The position numbers were made by a program, and so were the translations under genes. From Eopsaltria australis (Eukaryota > Chordata > Aves > Passeriformes > Petroicidae): DNA of 64,000 nt. The first letter of the stretch is position 1; the number at the start of each line of letters is the position of its first letter. The stretch lies in the NCBI GenBank assembly GCA_034509425.1, contig JAVTVJ010000566.1, forward strand, positions 1,846,953 to 1,910,952, read 5' to 3'. The notes under the pieces were generated by a model. The model saw only the letters and a program-made list of their open reading frames with translations. It was not told the DNA's origin and did no database searches. Positions 1 through 14,345 of the stretch are shown here, in pieces.

Positions 1-2834
1 GCTGAAATCAGAGTAACATCATTTCGAAGGGACACATTTGGTTTTTCTTCTACAAGATGTGTAAAACCCAAATCAAATCTTACAAGCTGCCACCTCAGCC
101 CCATCCCAGCTGGTGCAGGGGGGCATTTCCTCAGCAGTCACTCTGGAATCCACATTTAGGCTGCTTTAATCAAATTCCTTTTCATTCCCTGTGGGTCTGT
201 GACCACTTGGAAAGTGCTCTAAGGATTGATTTTAGCATCACATATAAAACCTACCAAAAAACCACATAAATTTTAGTAAAGCAGGATGGGCTGTTACGTA
301 TTTATTTGCCAGCATTGCATCAAAAACAATGAGAAAAAAGCTCCTTAAGTTAAAAGCTCAAAACAGACCATAAAGGAAAATTTCTCCAGTCCTCTGGTGG
401 GGATTAGACCTGCAACTCTGAAATCTGATAGAATGTGGTTTATTTTTAAGAACTCAGTTTCCTGAAGAGGAAAACTACAATGCCAAGTTTAAAAACCTGA
501 TGCATTCTTCTTCTAGCATGGAACAGTTCAGTGGGAAGGGAGTGACAGCCATCATCTAGTCCAAGTGTAACTGTTCCAAATCAGTGTTTGCTTTTTAAAT
601 TGTCTGTATTTGATGTTCAGGATGGAGTTCTCTAGAATTCATAGCACACAGCCTTCCCCAAGAAATGCACTGATGTGAAGAGATTTTAAATGAGATTCTT
701 CTGAATAATCTAACCACATAATTTCATCATGCTCCTGGATCATATAGACATTTCTCTAGGACTAAAATATTCAGGATACATGTTTTATACTTCTGGTTCT
801 CGCAAGGACAGTGTAACCTCTATAAAAACAGATTCCTGAAATAACAAACTTGAATGTCAGGTTCAAAATATTCCAAAATCCCTGGCCAGAGCTGGACAGC
901 ACAAAGTAATTATTACACAAAGTTACTTTCTCTTTTTGCCATGTAAACCAGCATAGCTGTTGTTCTGGTGACAGGAGCTGCTACAATGATTGAAACAATC
1001 TGATTGTACAGTTTGAGTGGTTGTAGAATATCAATATTCAATATATTCAATATTTTAATTGAACGTTTCAATAAAGCCTCTGCTGTGGGAGCTGTGGCAC
1101 TGCTGAAAATCCAGATTCCTGTATTCCTAAGCAGTGCAGGCAGGGTGAGTTTGGGATGAGTGGCTTGCCCCTGTTTGAAGGGAAGAATGCAGAGTGTGCC
1201 CTGCAGTTCATAACTCCTTTGGTGTCATCTGCTCAAGCTTTGTGTTTTACAGCACAGCTCTCCTGCCTGGCTCTTCTCCATCTGTGGAGTCAGGTTGTCC
1301 TTATATCCTCAGAGGGGTTTTAAAGAAAAAGAGGATTCCCCAATAATAATTCATTCCTTTTCTCAATGAGATAAAATGTTGTATTTCTATCTCAGGACTA
1401 CCTGGACTAGCAATGAGACAAACCCCTCTTTCCAGGGTTATGGAAAACATTTTCTCTCCCTGACAGTCCCAGCAGGGTGTGAGACACCAAGTCAGACCTG
1501 AATTTATGGGCAGAGAGAGGTGAGGCACTGGGAAATGCCTCACACCTGGTGAGTGATATCCCACAGATCACTGAACAGAATCTTTAATATTGGATAAATG
1601 TGCACACACCAAGCAGCTTGGAGTGGAGGGAGCAAATGTGACCAGAGAAATACCACTTTGTGTCTGTGCCAGCCAGCTGCAAACAGCACAGAGGCCAAAG
1701 GAATGGAAATATTACAGCATTTAATGTTTCTTTCTGATAAACACACAGAATTCTGAAAATGGCCTGCTTGTCCCCAGCTCTCAGCCTGTGCTGAGAACCT
1801 CTGGGCCAACACTCTCACAAATGATCTTTTTCAATTATGTGGGGAAATATTTGCTGTGCCAGCATGTCAGAAGCATTAAGCCCAGCTTTTGAGATTAAAT
1901 GTTGGTGTAGGGCTGAAAAGGCTCCTGGCAATATTGGTGTGGCTGTCTCTCACACAAAGGCTGACATCTCCATTGAATGGCTGTGCTGCTTCCCAGCCCA
2001 GCAGGAGCTCCTGGGCTCTCAATGGAAATTAAAGCAGTGATTGCAGGCTGGACAATAGGCCAGAAAGGGAAAGCCTGACCCAAAGGCAGGGACTTGAGCA
2101 GGGTTTTGTCACACCAGATTTGGGCTGGGCTCTTCAGCCACCTAATCCTGTATCCTACTCATTATATCCTACAAGGGGTGTGCAAGAAATCTGCTACAGG
2201 GGAAGTTTGGGCTAAAGCTGAGAGTCAGAGATTTTCCCAAATTCCAGCTGATATTTATCACTGCAGCTCAGAAATTCTCCTTAGCAGAGGAACAGTTAAT
2301 CCATTTAAATTCTGCTAATCTCCAGGTATCAGTGGTATTTGTGCATGTGAATGAGAGGGGGTTGTTACAAAAGAATTAAACAGCATCTCTGAGCTTGTGG
2401 GTCACCTTAAAGGTGATTGTAGGAGCTGTAACTGGTGTGGGCAACGCCTGCCTTCTTCTGTGGCCATTAAAATCGCTTTTAGGGAGGGAAATTGATGTGA
2501 GGGGACAACACCCAAAGCTGTGGTCTGGAGTGGGAGCCAAGGGCTCAGCTCAGAGCATGGGACCTCTGAGATTACAGGTGTGAGGTGAGCTTCATTCCCA
2601 GAGCTGTAACCTTGCATTCCTGCAGGTGCAGCCAAGGTGATGTTGGAGGCTCAAACTCTTCTTTTGTCATTTTATGTACGTCAAAGGCTCAAAGACAACA
2701 CCTGTAGCTACACTTCCCATGCTCTTTATGGATCTGCTGCATCCTCAGTCCTCCCCTGGCCTTCCACTGCATTATTTCAGTAATTTCCACAGTGACTCAG
2801 GTGGAGATGTCATCTTTCTATTTAATACCTGCTA

Positions 2835-2994
2835 AGTGTTTGTTTTAATTGATATTTTATTTGCTTTTTTAACTCGTGTAACCTTTCCTGAAGCCCAGCA
2901 CTGAGCAGGAAGTGTTTGGTTTTTTTTTTAATTGATATTTTAGTTGCTTGTTGAATCTGTGTAACCTTTCCTGAAGCCCAGCACTGAGCAGGAA
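2835..2994. repeat. Tandem duplication, about 77-84 bp unit, two copies
   Basis: The stretch from 2835 is repeated from 2911. Both copies carry the block gtaacctttcctgaagccca and end in cactgagcaggaag. They differ by a poly-T expansion and several substitutions, so this is an old local duplication. Confidence 0.8.
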
Positions 2995-4660
2995 GGTGCT
3001 CCAAGCTTTGGGACCCTCTGGGTTAGAATCACTTGGCTTCTGTCTGCTCTGAACCTGCCCCTGCTTTCATGAGCTGAGAGACTGAACAATTCTCCCCTTT
3101 TCATCCTCTGGATGAAAATTTTACTGACTCATCTCACATCTCTCCTCAGCTGTCTCTCTTCCACATCTGCAAGTGGCTAAAACCATTTCCATGCCTTTTT
3201 TTCCACACTTGTTGCCTTTTCTAGGTCTCTTCCAGTTTAATTGGCTTCAGTGAAAGGACCATGAATTTCCTTGTTCCGTGAATATGCATAATTATTTTCT
3301 TTGTATTGTTCTCTATTCCCTTTGTAATACATTTTAATGTTTTATTTCCTATCCTCCCTGCAACTTAGTAACTGAACAGACACAGTGCTAGAGTTATAAA
3401 GCTCAAAGATATAATTCTTCAGCAGCTGTAATAAACTCTGAGTTCATCACTGTATCTGTTTCACTGAAGCTGAAAGTGTTGTCTGGGATTGGTTTTGGTT
3501 TTTAGCCCCCAAAATGCATCTGATTCCATTTATGTGGTACCTGCCACCATCCCATCACTCATCCTAAAATCATTCTGCAATTCTTCACAGCTGATCCTGG
3601 TTTTTCATGTCTTGACTAACTGACCAATTTTAAAAAAATCTTTATTTCTGGTATTATTTCACCTAAAAATCAAATTATAATCACAATATTGCAGCTTTCC
3701 TTACCGTGTGATATAAAACACATTTCTCCAACTAAAATACAGCCCAAACAAAACCTGGTTGCAGGTTTAAACCAGGCGTGGCTGAAACTGGGATAAAGCC
3801 AAAGTCACATATCCACCTCCCCCTCAGTGGATATTCTGATCTGACTCCAAGCTTTGTGATTCAAATGCACTTTTAGTGGAAAATCAGAATTACTGGGCTG
3901 GAACTACACTGCTTTTATTTGCAGAGATTCGTTCAGACTCACCTCTGAACGAGGGTCTCTTCTGCAGGGTTTAATGAAAGAGAAACAATCTGATACGTCC
4001 TGGGGTTTAACATCAGACAGGTTCAGCTTTTTAAGCAGATATTCATCTTTTAAAACATAAAATCTAGAATGCATTTACAATGCATTTCATCCACTGAGTA
4101 AATTTCCAGTGTGTGCAGTATGAATTTATTTAGTAGAGGAGGGAGGGGAGGCCCTTTCAATTCAAGGATACACAATCTAAGCCACATAAGCTTTTTTTAC
4201 ACCTGTTTTATAGCACTCACCTCTGACCTGGCACTGATTCTGGGCCAGACCACAGGTTTACAGTTTCACTTATAAAGTAATGGAAAGAAATAAAGCATTT
4301 CTGTAAAGCTTGGCAAGGCAGTGTTCCCAGGCTCCTGGGAGGAATTTGTCACTGAAATGTTCCTTCATTCTAAGCTTGATTAAAATGGAAAGCAAATACT
4401 CAAAAACATGGGTTTGCTCAAAAATAAAAATAATACTGGTTCACCAAAAATAATAAAGCCCTGAAAATGAACTCAGGTCTCTGCAAGCTGAGCTGATGGA
4501 TGGTTCATAAACCTGCCTTTAAAAACAATGGTTTTATTTCTGTGTTTCAGCAGCTCTCCCAGCTCACATTCATCTTGCACACTGTGAGCTGTTACAACAC
4601 AGAACTCAATTAAAACCAGCCATTTAAATTCTGTTTTGAGCGTTTCTGCTGCCTGGGGAG

Positions 4661-5050
4661 AGCCAGGTGCCCATGACAAAGACACAGGTGACACCCACAC
4701 CTGGCTGGGGGTGTTCTCCATGCAGGAGCCTCCTGGGCAGGATCAGGGCTGGTAAAGTGAGGGATTTCTCTGCCCCATGAACTAAAGGAACCCAAGGTTA
4801 AGCTGTGCCTGCCTGGTCCTGTCCCATCCCCACACCCCGCATTTGTTCCATCCAGGTGCCCATGACAAGGACACCCCTGAAGCACAGGCGACATCCACAC
4901 CTGGCTGTTGATGTTCTCCATGCAGGAGCCTCCTGGGCAGGATTAGGGCTGGAAAAGAGAGGGATTTCTCTTCCCCATGAACTGAGGGAAGCCAGGGCTG
5001 AGCTGTGCCTGCCTGGCCCTGTCCCATCCCCACACCCCGCATTTGTCCTG
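4661..5050. repeat. Tandem duplication, about 190-200 bp unit, two copies
   Basis: The block starting with ccaggtgcccatgacaa at about 4662 recurs at about 4852. Both copies run through ctccatgcaggagcctcctg and the stretch cccatccccacaccccgcat. The second copy has an extra 11 bp near its start. The high GC makes several frames open across it, but no coding signature is seen. Confidence 0.85.
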
Positions 5051-7775
5051 TGCGGCTCCAGCACTCACGCTTTGATTTGAGCTCCCTCTCCCCAAAAGGC
5101 TGAAGGATGAAAGGTGGTGATGCTTTGACAGCTCCTTTTTCATGGTAAGGAGCAGAGCTGCTCCTTCTCCCCCTCCTCCTGCTCTCCACGGCCTTTTCTT
5201 TCTTTAGAGAAGGGAAGAATTCAGCTCTGCCTTGCAGGCACTGACCAGACAAACCAGAGGGCTCAGGGTGTTTTGTGGGCTCCGCCCGTGGAATCACTGC
5301 TCTGTTTAGGGGTTATTTGCTGTTTGTTTCCTGGGGGGAATGACAGGTAAATGTGGACTAACACAATTAAAGGTCTGGCTTGAGGACATGAGGCAGCAAA
5401 GCATCAGTAACTTCTTGGTGATTTCTGCTCCGTGAGTCACGTTCACTCAGGAAACAGAGATCATTAATTGAGCTGCTCCACGGGAAGCTGCCACAGGAAA
5501 GCTCCCTCTGCTTGGAAGGGGAAGGAATAATTCCTGCCTTGCCAGAAGTCGTAATTTTCTGTTCTGAAAACGACATCATTTGATACAGAGGTGATTTGGA
5601 TTGTAAGCAAGGTGCACCCTAATGGGCAGAAAATACCTGTTTGATTCAAGACATTGCTGCTTGCAGAAGCAGAGCCTTAACTGGGAAGGCTGGAAAGCTG
5701 CAATTTGAGCATAAATGACTTTTAAGACTTCAAAACTTAGGGAATGACAGTTCCTCAAATTTATACAGGTTCTGTATAAATTTATATAAAATCTGTATAA
5801 ATTTCTGTATAAACTCTCAGGATCTCAGATCCTTAATGATGGGTTTTTGATGTGAAATCAAAGCTTAGATCATTCATATCCTGCATAGTATTTACCTCAA
5901 AAGCTTTATACTTATTTAATTTTCAAGTTTCCTATTTTAAAATGCATTTTGAAGCATCCTTTGGAAACTGTAAATCATGATGAATAAAAATCCCCAAACC
6001 AAAGACAGCAAAGCAAGCAGAGAACAAGGGAAGAAGTGGGAAAGTAGCAAAGTGTAAGATTGACAGCATAGGAATAAACCTGGTGTATGATTCTGATTAA
6101 TCACAGCTTTTCTGGTAGATCTCAACCCCTGGCTACACTGAAAGGTCTTTTGTTCAAAGTCAGTGCATTTACCCAAAAATATCCTGAAATTTGGGGGTTC
6201 AGCATCTATATTACAAATTACCTGCCAGTGGTGGGAATGTCTCACAGCTGGAAGATTTCTGAAAAACCACTCAGGACTCCAGCAGCACAGACACAGTTTT
6301 ACCATCAAAATAAACTGAGAACATTCTTATTCTTGGTTTTCTTATTCTTTTTTCTCTGCTGAAGGAATTGTCCCTTGGGGAATGTGGACAGCACTGGAAA
6401 TAAAGCAGAGCCATGCACATTCATTAATGGAAACACAGCTCTCAGACTAAGGACCAGCTTCTCTCCTAATTTTTGCTTATAACAGTTTGAATATTTTCCT
6501 TTTTTGTTTGTTTGGCTGAATTAGAAGTCTGAGGAAAAAATATTTTGCAGCTAAGGAAACTGCCTCTTCAATATGAAACCGAGGTGAAGTATTTAATTTT
6601 ATTTCATTTTTGGTATCTTGAAGTGGTGCTTTGAAATTTGATTTATTAATGTCATTCAGATCAGGGGGCTCATGTGTGACAACAGAGTGATGCCCTACAA
6701 AACACAGGTGTCCCCTTGCTGGAAATGCCACCCTTGCCTGATTACTGGCACAGAAATGGGAGGCAAAACCATTGGTTTTGCTCTGATAGCTCCTGGTGCA
6801 ATTCTGTGCCAAGCAGCGCCCCTTAGACTCACCAGCTCCAGGAGAGTGAAAATGGTCAGAGCTTGGCTTAAACCTGCCAAAGCTGTGCTTTAAACTTGGC
6901 TGGCTCCAGATCCTTTCATGCTGTGTGAACTCGTGCCAAGGACATGTTTACCGGGTCAAGTACAGAGAATAAAAGCAGAGCAGATGTCCAGGTAGTACCA
7001 GAGTTTTCTGTGCTGTGATTAATGGGACACCCTGAACCCTCCCTGAAATGTTCTGCTGTCAGAACACTCTGCTGTTTTGTATTGTGTAGAGGCTCTGCAC
7101 AATACAAAGCACAGGGCCTGCTTTTCATTCTGGGGATTTATTGAAAGGTTTGGGGTCTTTCCACTGAAATCTGATTCCCAACACTCAGCACCTCTGTTCT
7201 TGAGAGGGATGATGGGGGCTGTGATGGCAATTTGCACTCAGGAAGCCTTCAGGGAATATTTTCCTTCTCAAACAAGGAGGGACTGCAGCCCATAGTCAAT
7301 CACAGCCTCTACACCTCATTTTTCAGGTGGTTTAAGAACAATGCTGTGAAGGCTGAAGTTGTTTGTTCCACAGAAGTAACTTTCTAATGGTGCCTGGTGC
7401 TCAAAGCTTACATTTGGCATTTATTGGCCAACAATTCCTTTTTTTATCAAGCACATTCCCATGTGGAATGGTGAATGGAACACAGGCAGATCCTGGGATA
7501 CAGCCACCTGCAATAATGGTCAAGCTTCACTCCATGCTTTATGTTTTCAGTCTCTGAAGTTGAGCTGTAACTTTGTGACTATTCATTTTTATCAGAATTT
7601 ACCAGATTTTCAGATGGCTATTATGAAAAGCTGTAAAAATGTATAAAAATTCTTTCTTTTTTTTTCAAAGATAAGGAATGGCCTCTGAACTAAAGCCAGT
7701 CTCTTGATGCATTGTACAAGTTTCAGGCTGTTTGACTTGAGCACAAAGAGAGGCTCCACATCTGGAATTGTGAAA

Positions 7776-7890
7776 ATATCACAGAACTGGAGAGTGGTTT
7801 GGGCTGGAAGGGACCTTGAAGTTAATCTTTAGATCTTTAGGTGGTCTTAAAGATCCCCTGCCACAGAGGAGATGGAACGAGGTATCCCTG
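7776..7890 (-). mobile_element. CR1 LINE fragment (3' end, minus orientation)
   Basis: The plus strand reads as the reverse complement of the CR1 3' terminus: atcacagaactgg, then ggtttgggctggaagggacc, then a decayed continuation. This motif is one of the commonest repeats in bird genomes. It is short and diverged. Confidence 0.8.
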
Positions 7891-9402
7891 GATGTCTCTT
7901 TTCTATAATAAAGGACTGAAGCAGATAAATTGACCAGCTCCTAATCCTCCTGCCCTCCTTCTTTCCCCCACAACCTCAACCTGTCTGAATTTCCAGCCTC
8001 AGGACACAAATCTGTAAGACCAGAGCCATTTAATCCAAGCTTTACTTATAGTAAACAGGATACTCTCTTCTAGCTTTCTTTTCTGGTTTTTTTTTCACTT
8101 TCCTCAGGATGTGGCTGCAGTTTTACTTAGGTTTTTTCAGGAGCTGCAATTCTGAATAGCTGGGGTTCAGATTCCCAGGCAAATCCAGGGAAACGTGCTG
8201 AGTATCACAAAGAGGATCCCCCCAGCCAGGCATGAGAGAGGCAAATATCAGCCTGGATTTTAATCACACTGCTAAGCAGGCAGATGAGACACTGACAAAG
8301 CTGAAAGGATACCCAGGAGGATGAAGGGAACAGTACAGCAAACATGAGCAGAGATTCAGCAGGAGTCCCAAACAGAACAGATATTTGCAGGGCTGCTGAG
8401 TAACTTGTCTCATGTCACTGGAAGTTGCCTGGACTGTATTTCCTCTCATCAGTGACATTGATTAGCTCAGCCCCAGCCTCCTCAGAGCGCAGGCAGGTTT
8501 AAATCAGCCCTGAGGAACACGAGGGTATTTCTAGTGTGAATGAGAGCTGGTGATGATCCATGCCTGGTGCTGGTTCTTGCAGTGACCCCAAATCAGTGAC
8601 TGGACAGGGAGCTCTGCTTTTCGAGGGTCATGGGGACTCCAGCCTTTAGGTTTGAAAGAGGAGGGAGGTTTTTCTTTAAAGTTATGTTTGTGTGTGAAAT
8701 CAATCTTTCTTTTTGGGGGACATAACACAGGACAGGTAATGTGTTGATCACCTAGAAAGTTTGTGCTCTAAGAGAGCCCAGTTCTGGGAAAGTCAGGGCA
8801 GGCAGATGAAGGAGGGAGGAGCACAGCTGTCCCCAAGCTGCTGCCTGGATTTCCAGGCACTAATTCAAGGAAGAAAAGCTGCAGAAAACACTGACTGCAC
8901 ATCCCCTTGGAATAAAAACCAAATCCCTCTGGTGTAGGAGGGGTCAGCATGATCCAAATCATGCCCAGAAGGGTGGAGGAGGCAGCTGTGGAAAGCAGCT
9001 GCTGCTGGGGCTGGGATGACAGAACCACATCTGCCTTGGGCTGTGGCCTTGTCACTGTGCTGCAGCAGGGACCTTCCACCCTCATGCCCAGGAGGGGATG
9101 AGCTGGGGGTCAGCTCCAGCAGGGCCAGGATGGGGCACACGGGGTGTCCCTGGGTGTGGCACTGCCACTGTGCCCCCACTGATTCACTCCCCAGATGGCA
9201 AACACTGCCAGGCAGATAAAAGGAGGATTGAGAGAGAAGCCAGGGAAAGCCTCCCAAGAAGAAACACTGTAAATAAAAGCCCAGCATGGAAAAAGGCCAG
9301 GGAAGTGGCTACACTGCACACTGCAGATAAATGTTGCAGCTCCTTGGGGATAAATGAACTTGCAATTATGTGGATGGATTTGAAGTCAAGGTTTTGCTGT
9401 TG

Positions 9403-9405
9403 TTA

Positions 9406-9447
<42 letters not shown>

Positions 9448-9448
9448 G
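9403..9448. repeat. (TTA)n microsatellite
   Basis: An almost pure run of the trinucleotide TTA, about 15 units, preceded by gttgttattg interruptions. It is likely length-polymorphic. Confidence 0.95.
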
Positions 9449-12400
9449 CTTTGAAATACTCTTGCATGTGAGAGAGGTGCTACACATTTTCTACAATGCC
9501 AAATTAATCTGTTTAAATTGCTCTATATGGGTCTCTCTACCATAAATAACAATTATCCCTTTCTCTGAAATCAAAATGCTCCTTTAAAGTGTTCCCAATG
9601 AGAGTAATCTGATTTTCCTGCTTAGCTTACGATTCTTCTATGACTAGAGATCCACAAGTAGTCTGAGCTTCACATGATGGGAATATATTCACCTGCTACT
9701 GCTAACTTCTTTAAGACCTTGAAGCTCTGTGGTTTTTGGCAGATTTCTCTGTAATACAAAACTTCTTACACTCTTTAGCAGAAAAAAATATCAGCTCCAG
9801 GCAAAGTTTGAAAGTAAAATGAGATGACATCAGTTCATCCAGAAGAATCTGAGTGTTTTCACAGATGAGGCTCTGCAAATCTGACATTTTATTTCACTTT
9901 CTGTGAGCTCAGTTCCCTGACTGCCATCAGCCCCTGCTCCTGTCCAAGGATATCTTTAGCAACTGCAGATCTGTCCAGCACACACCCTCACAGCCTCCAC
10001 TTAAATTCTGTGCCACCTGGAACAAATTGCCAAGGGGAGTTGATACTGATGACAGCAGTCAGGTAGAAATTATCCAGATTTTCTTTATTGTCTGATTTTT
10101 AAAACAGAAGTGCCTAAATATAAAATATTATCATTCTGACTGGAAATAACCTACTATAGACACTTTCTTTTGTGCTTCAGTGTTTCCTTCCTAGGGCTTT
10201 TTTAAATTCACTGAAAGGAGCTGATCCTGTATCAGTCAGGAATATTCCCATATTTCCCTCCTCTTCCTGGATTATTGATTTGGACCTGTTCGGTCCATCT
10301 TGTTGTATTTTTTATGAATGATAACCTGAGAAATTATTGAAAAGATCAGGGCACTGCCTCCTGAAAAGCTGAGCTGTTTCCAGTATAAGATAATTTAAAG
10401 CAGAACTTTTTAGACAAATTGACACTGATGAAATAAATAAATGGAGAAAATGATGGTAGAGGCCTCAATCTTCATATTTACAGGAGAATATGAGGGGCTG
10501 AACGAGCCTCCCTGCATTCCATGCCAAAAGGATTCCTGCTCATTAACACATAGAAATGCTGAAGGATAATTAAGTAATTTGGGAGACAGACCATGCATAT
10601 GGGAAGCATTTTTGGTATTTTATGACCTCCTCCACTGACCTATGTAATTACTGTGCTGCTGACTAATGCAGCAACATAAACCCTCTGTGAACATCTCTAT
10701 TAAGAAGTTTATTTCAATTCTAAATTACCTTTCTTTTCATTTGTTACACTGGGATCAAAAAACAAGGTTGTTAAAATGTTCTGTTCCCTCCAATGCTATT
10801 AAAGAGAAAAAGAATAGGAACACTTTATTAAGTAATCCATTTCTAAGCCACCTCACATGTAGTACAGAAAACAGAGCCAACTCATATTTGGCAAGAACTA
10901 TTCATGTCAAACCAATCCAATTTCCTTTTCTGACAGGGCAAATGGCTCAATGGATGAAAAAATAAAAAAGCAGTAGATGTGACATTTTTACTGTAGGAGC
11001 ATTTTAATGCATGTGGTATTTTTATAAATAATACCCAGAAATCATAGGACTGTATTAGAATACATGGATGGTGTCACCTTGTGCTGGAGCAAAACTTAGC
11101 GAGAAGAAAAAGGGAGTTTAGGGAATAGCTGTTAATGGTTTGGCCTCTGGGAATGCCTCCTGGAGCACTGCAAAAAAATGGGACTTGCCTGACTTCCTAA
11201 ACTCTCCTGCAATCAGGCACTGGGAAATGACACACTTCTTATATAAACAATGATAAATAGTGAGAAAGATACAATTTCTTGTGATGTCTTTTTGCTCTGA
11301 AATGATTTGAACTCAAGCTTTTCAGGAAGGAATTTATTGAAATTTACCTTTAAAGTTGAGCCAACTCACTAACGTGACAGGGATTAAAAAAGAAAAGCTG
11401 AAAGACAGTCCAGACATCTCATGGGGAGAACAGGGGACAGAAACCTGACATATGCATCAGAGTAGAAAGATTAGGATGTGCACCTGAAGAAAAGAACTAT
11501 GAACTAGACAGGTTTAGGAACTTCACGATGGGACAGGGACATTTCAAACCCTGGCACAGGAACTTGCGCACTCAGAAAAAGTTCATGTTTAAGTCATACA
11601 GATGTGCAGGAATATGAATCTGGAACATGGAATCAGGAATAGGTGATTATAATTACACACTCCAATTTAATCACTTGCAGGTACTTAAACACCTTCTTGA
11701 ATAAATGCAAACTGTGTTCTTTTCTGCATTAGGGATTATAATTTAAGGTTGAGATTCCAGATCTAAGTGATAGCAAGTAGGTATCAGATGAAAGTCAAGA
11801 AAAGGGATTTAGAGACTGAAAGAGCTTTTAAAATCGGAACCTAAAAGAAGAAATCATTTCCTTTAGAAATATGAAACTATAACAGAAGCAGAGTGGAAAG
11901 CTCCTAGATTGCACTCATTCTTGAGGACGATCCTCTCTGGAAGAAATTTGACTTTAGCTGCAGGAAGCCTGTAGCTCAGCAAGCCAGTGAAGGTGAATTC
12001 TCAGGAATGTATCTGCAGTTGTCAGTGCTTTCTGCAGAACACCCAAATCCCCCCCATTCCTCTCCACCCCTACCTTGCAGTGTTAGTTCTTGCCAAACCC
12101 AGATCCTGCTCACAAACTCGGGGTGGCACCTTCAAGGGAGAAAACTGCTCACTGGAGTGGTGACTGAAACACAGAGTGATTTAAACTAAAGGTACAGTTA
12201 ACAGCAACTGAAATACAGCCTGACTTCAACTGCAAGTACAGCTAACAGCAGCTGGAATACAGCCTGACTTAACCAACAGGACAAGTGACACCCTTGCCAA
12301 GTGCCAGCCAGATCCCTGTGGGTTCCCAGCTGTCCCTCCCTCTGCACACCTCAGCCAACCCATCTCTTCTGCTCCCCACGCACTCCCAGCACCTCACCTG

Positions 12401-14345
12401 AGCTCCACCCACACATCTGGACTCCTGCACATCAGGAGAAGGTGATTCTCTCTGAGCAGGAGGAGTTTGTGCTGCCTGAGCACTGAGGGAGTGCGACAAG
12501 CTGGGACAGCCAAGGCTGTGGGGCAGAGCCAGCCCTGCTGCTCTGCACCCCTTCCCCACCCCAACACACAGCTCTGCACTGCTTATTCACCATTTCCTGC
12601 CACTTTGGGCACCTCTGGGCCACTCTGGGCATGTGTGGAGGGATGGGATTCCATGTGCTGTGGAATATGACCACAGGCATGCCAGTCACAGTTATCATTA
12701 TGCATCTCCAAGTTCAACTGCTTACACCCAGAGCTGAATGATGTGGATGGGGACGTGGAGGTGCTTTGTGGCCAACTGAGACTCAAAGGCTGGAAGCTGC
12801 CCTGCTAAATGTGCCACGGGCCTAAAAAAGGGGTGTAGTTCCCAAATGGTCAGTCCAGCACCATTCCTGAGCTTGACACTCACTTTAAATCAGCATGCCA
12901 TTGAAAAATAAGTATTACAGATGAAGCTTATCTTACAAGGAATGTATCATTTACATTTTTAAACTCACACTCTTTGTTTTCAGGTAACCCATAAAGTTCC
13001 TGCTCTGCAAGGCCAGTGGACATTCCTTCTTGCCTTTCCCCTGTTTTTGTCCTTGATCATACCTTGAAAAAGCAATTCCACAGGACAAGAACTCATCTGA
13101 AATCTTTGGTGCAAGCAGAATGTCACAGACCTGAGAATTTGTCTGATCCCTTTAGGCACCAGGAGTTGAATCATTCATCCAGAGACCCCTGACAGAGATC
13201 TTGAACATTTTGTGCCCTCCAAGTGCTTTTGAAATCCTATCCAGGTTTAAATCAATGCTTTCATCTTCTTTGATCTCCTGCAACCATGCAAGTATTAACA
13301 TACACAATGCTGACTGAAAGACACTGCATAAAATGGCTATTTTTACAATTTCCTCATTTCAGAAAACAGTACAATGGCTATAATGCCACAAATAACTCAC
13401 TAGGAATTCTTCTTATAAGCAAACAGAGGAAGTGTGAGTTTAGGAAGAGGCAAGGAGTTGAGAAGATGCAATCCATTAAAAGACTAGATTTAGTAGTATA
13501 AGTCAAGATACATCTATAAATACTGGCTTTGCTTTGGGTCAGTGAAAATAGAAACCAGATTTTATTCCAGAAGTCAATCTGAAACCTGTTAGGCAGAATT
13601 GCCTAACACTTAATAACCACCAGGGAGTCCAAGTTTTGTCTGAGAGAAAAACCAACAAAAGCAGTGGATTATTAAATTCATGACCAACTTTCTGACTTCT
13701 GGAAACATTTGTTTATGCTACCACAAAAGTGGGCTTTAGTTGAGCCATATATTTCTTTGTTTGAGATTCCCACTATATTCTTTTGTGGGTTTAGGAATGT
13801 TTCAACTTCCCTCTTCTGAGTATTACCTATTCTGTCAGTGAAGAAGCAAGGAAGTCACAGCAGAGTTTAAAATCACTGCCCAGAAGTTGTCCTTGTGTGC
13901 TTTTTCCCAGCTCCTAGGACGTGTTGAAGAGCTTTTTATGGAATGCAGTGTCAGCCCTCTGATTACAGCTGGCTTGGGATGGGACCTACCAACCAGGAAA
14001 TGCAGTGAAAAAAAGGAAGTGTGTTGGAAATGGTTTCTGAAGGACTGTCAGGAATTAGTTTTGGAGCTTATTTGAAGCATTACCACGTTGGGTTCTGTTG
14101 TTGTGTGTCTGAGGAGTAACTTCAGCTCCTTGCAGACCAGCACCCTTCCTTTGGCCTGGAATGCTCGCCCACATCTCCTACAGACCCCTACCAAGAAAAT
14201 GGAGAAGCAGCTTCTGATTTCCCTCTGGCCTGATTTTACAGGATGTATTTAGAGATATTTAACAAGCCACAAGCAGTGACTCGCTGACTAACTCGTGTCC
14301 CAACACTGTGATTTCATAGGCATTTTATGACACACTCCGTCCTAC

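Larger units (their letters stand above)
1..14345. other. AT-rich non-coding DNA downstream of EFCC1
   Basis: No open frame here is long enough or conserved-looking enough to call a gene. Frames of 60-140 codons are scattered on both strands without recognisable domains or paired splice sites. The remaining 3' exons of EFCC1 (minus strand) should lie in this stretch, because the second exon ends in a splice donor at 14345, but I could not identify them. Apart from the repeats listed separately I see only short low-complexity runs, such as three or four copies of a ctgtataaat-type motif at 5765-5815. Confidence 0.6.

Noticed and set aside
5089..5202. Possible minus-strand exon (acceptor TTCTCTAAAG, donor AAAGC/GTGAGT) in frame with EFCC1 exon 2
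   Set aside because: The phase fits, but the translation shows no coiled-coil or EFCC1-like sequence, and it lies 9 kb away beside a tandem duplication. Evidence is too weak to annotate.
4700..5297. Several 80-170 codon frames on the minus strand
   Set aside because: They arise from the GC-rich tandem duplication, shift frame between the copies, and match no recognised domain.
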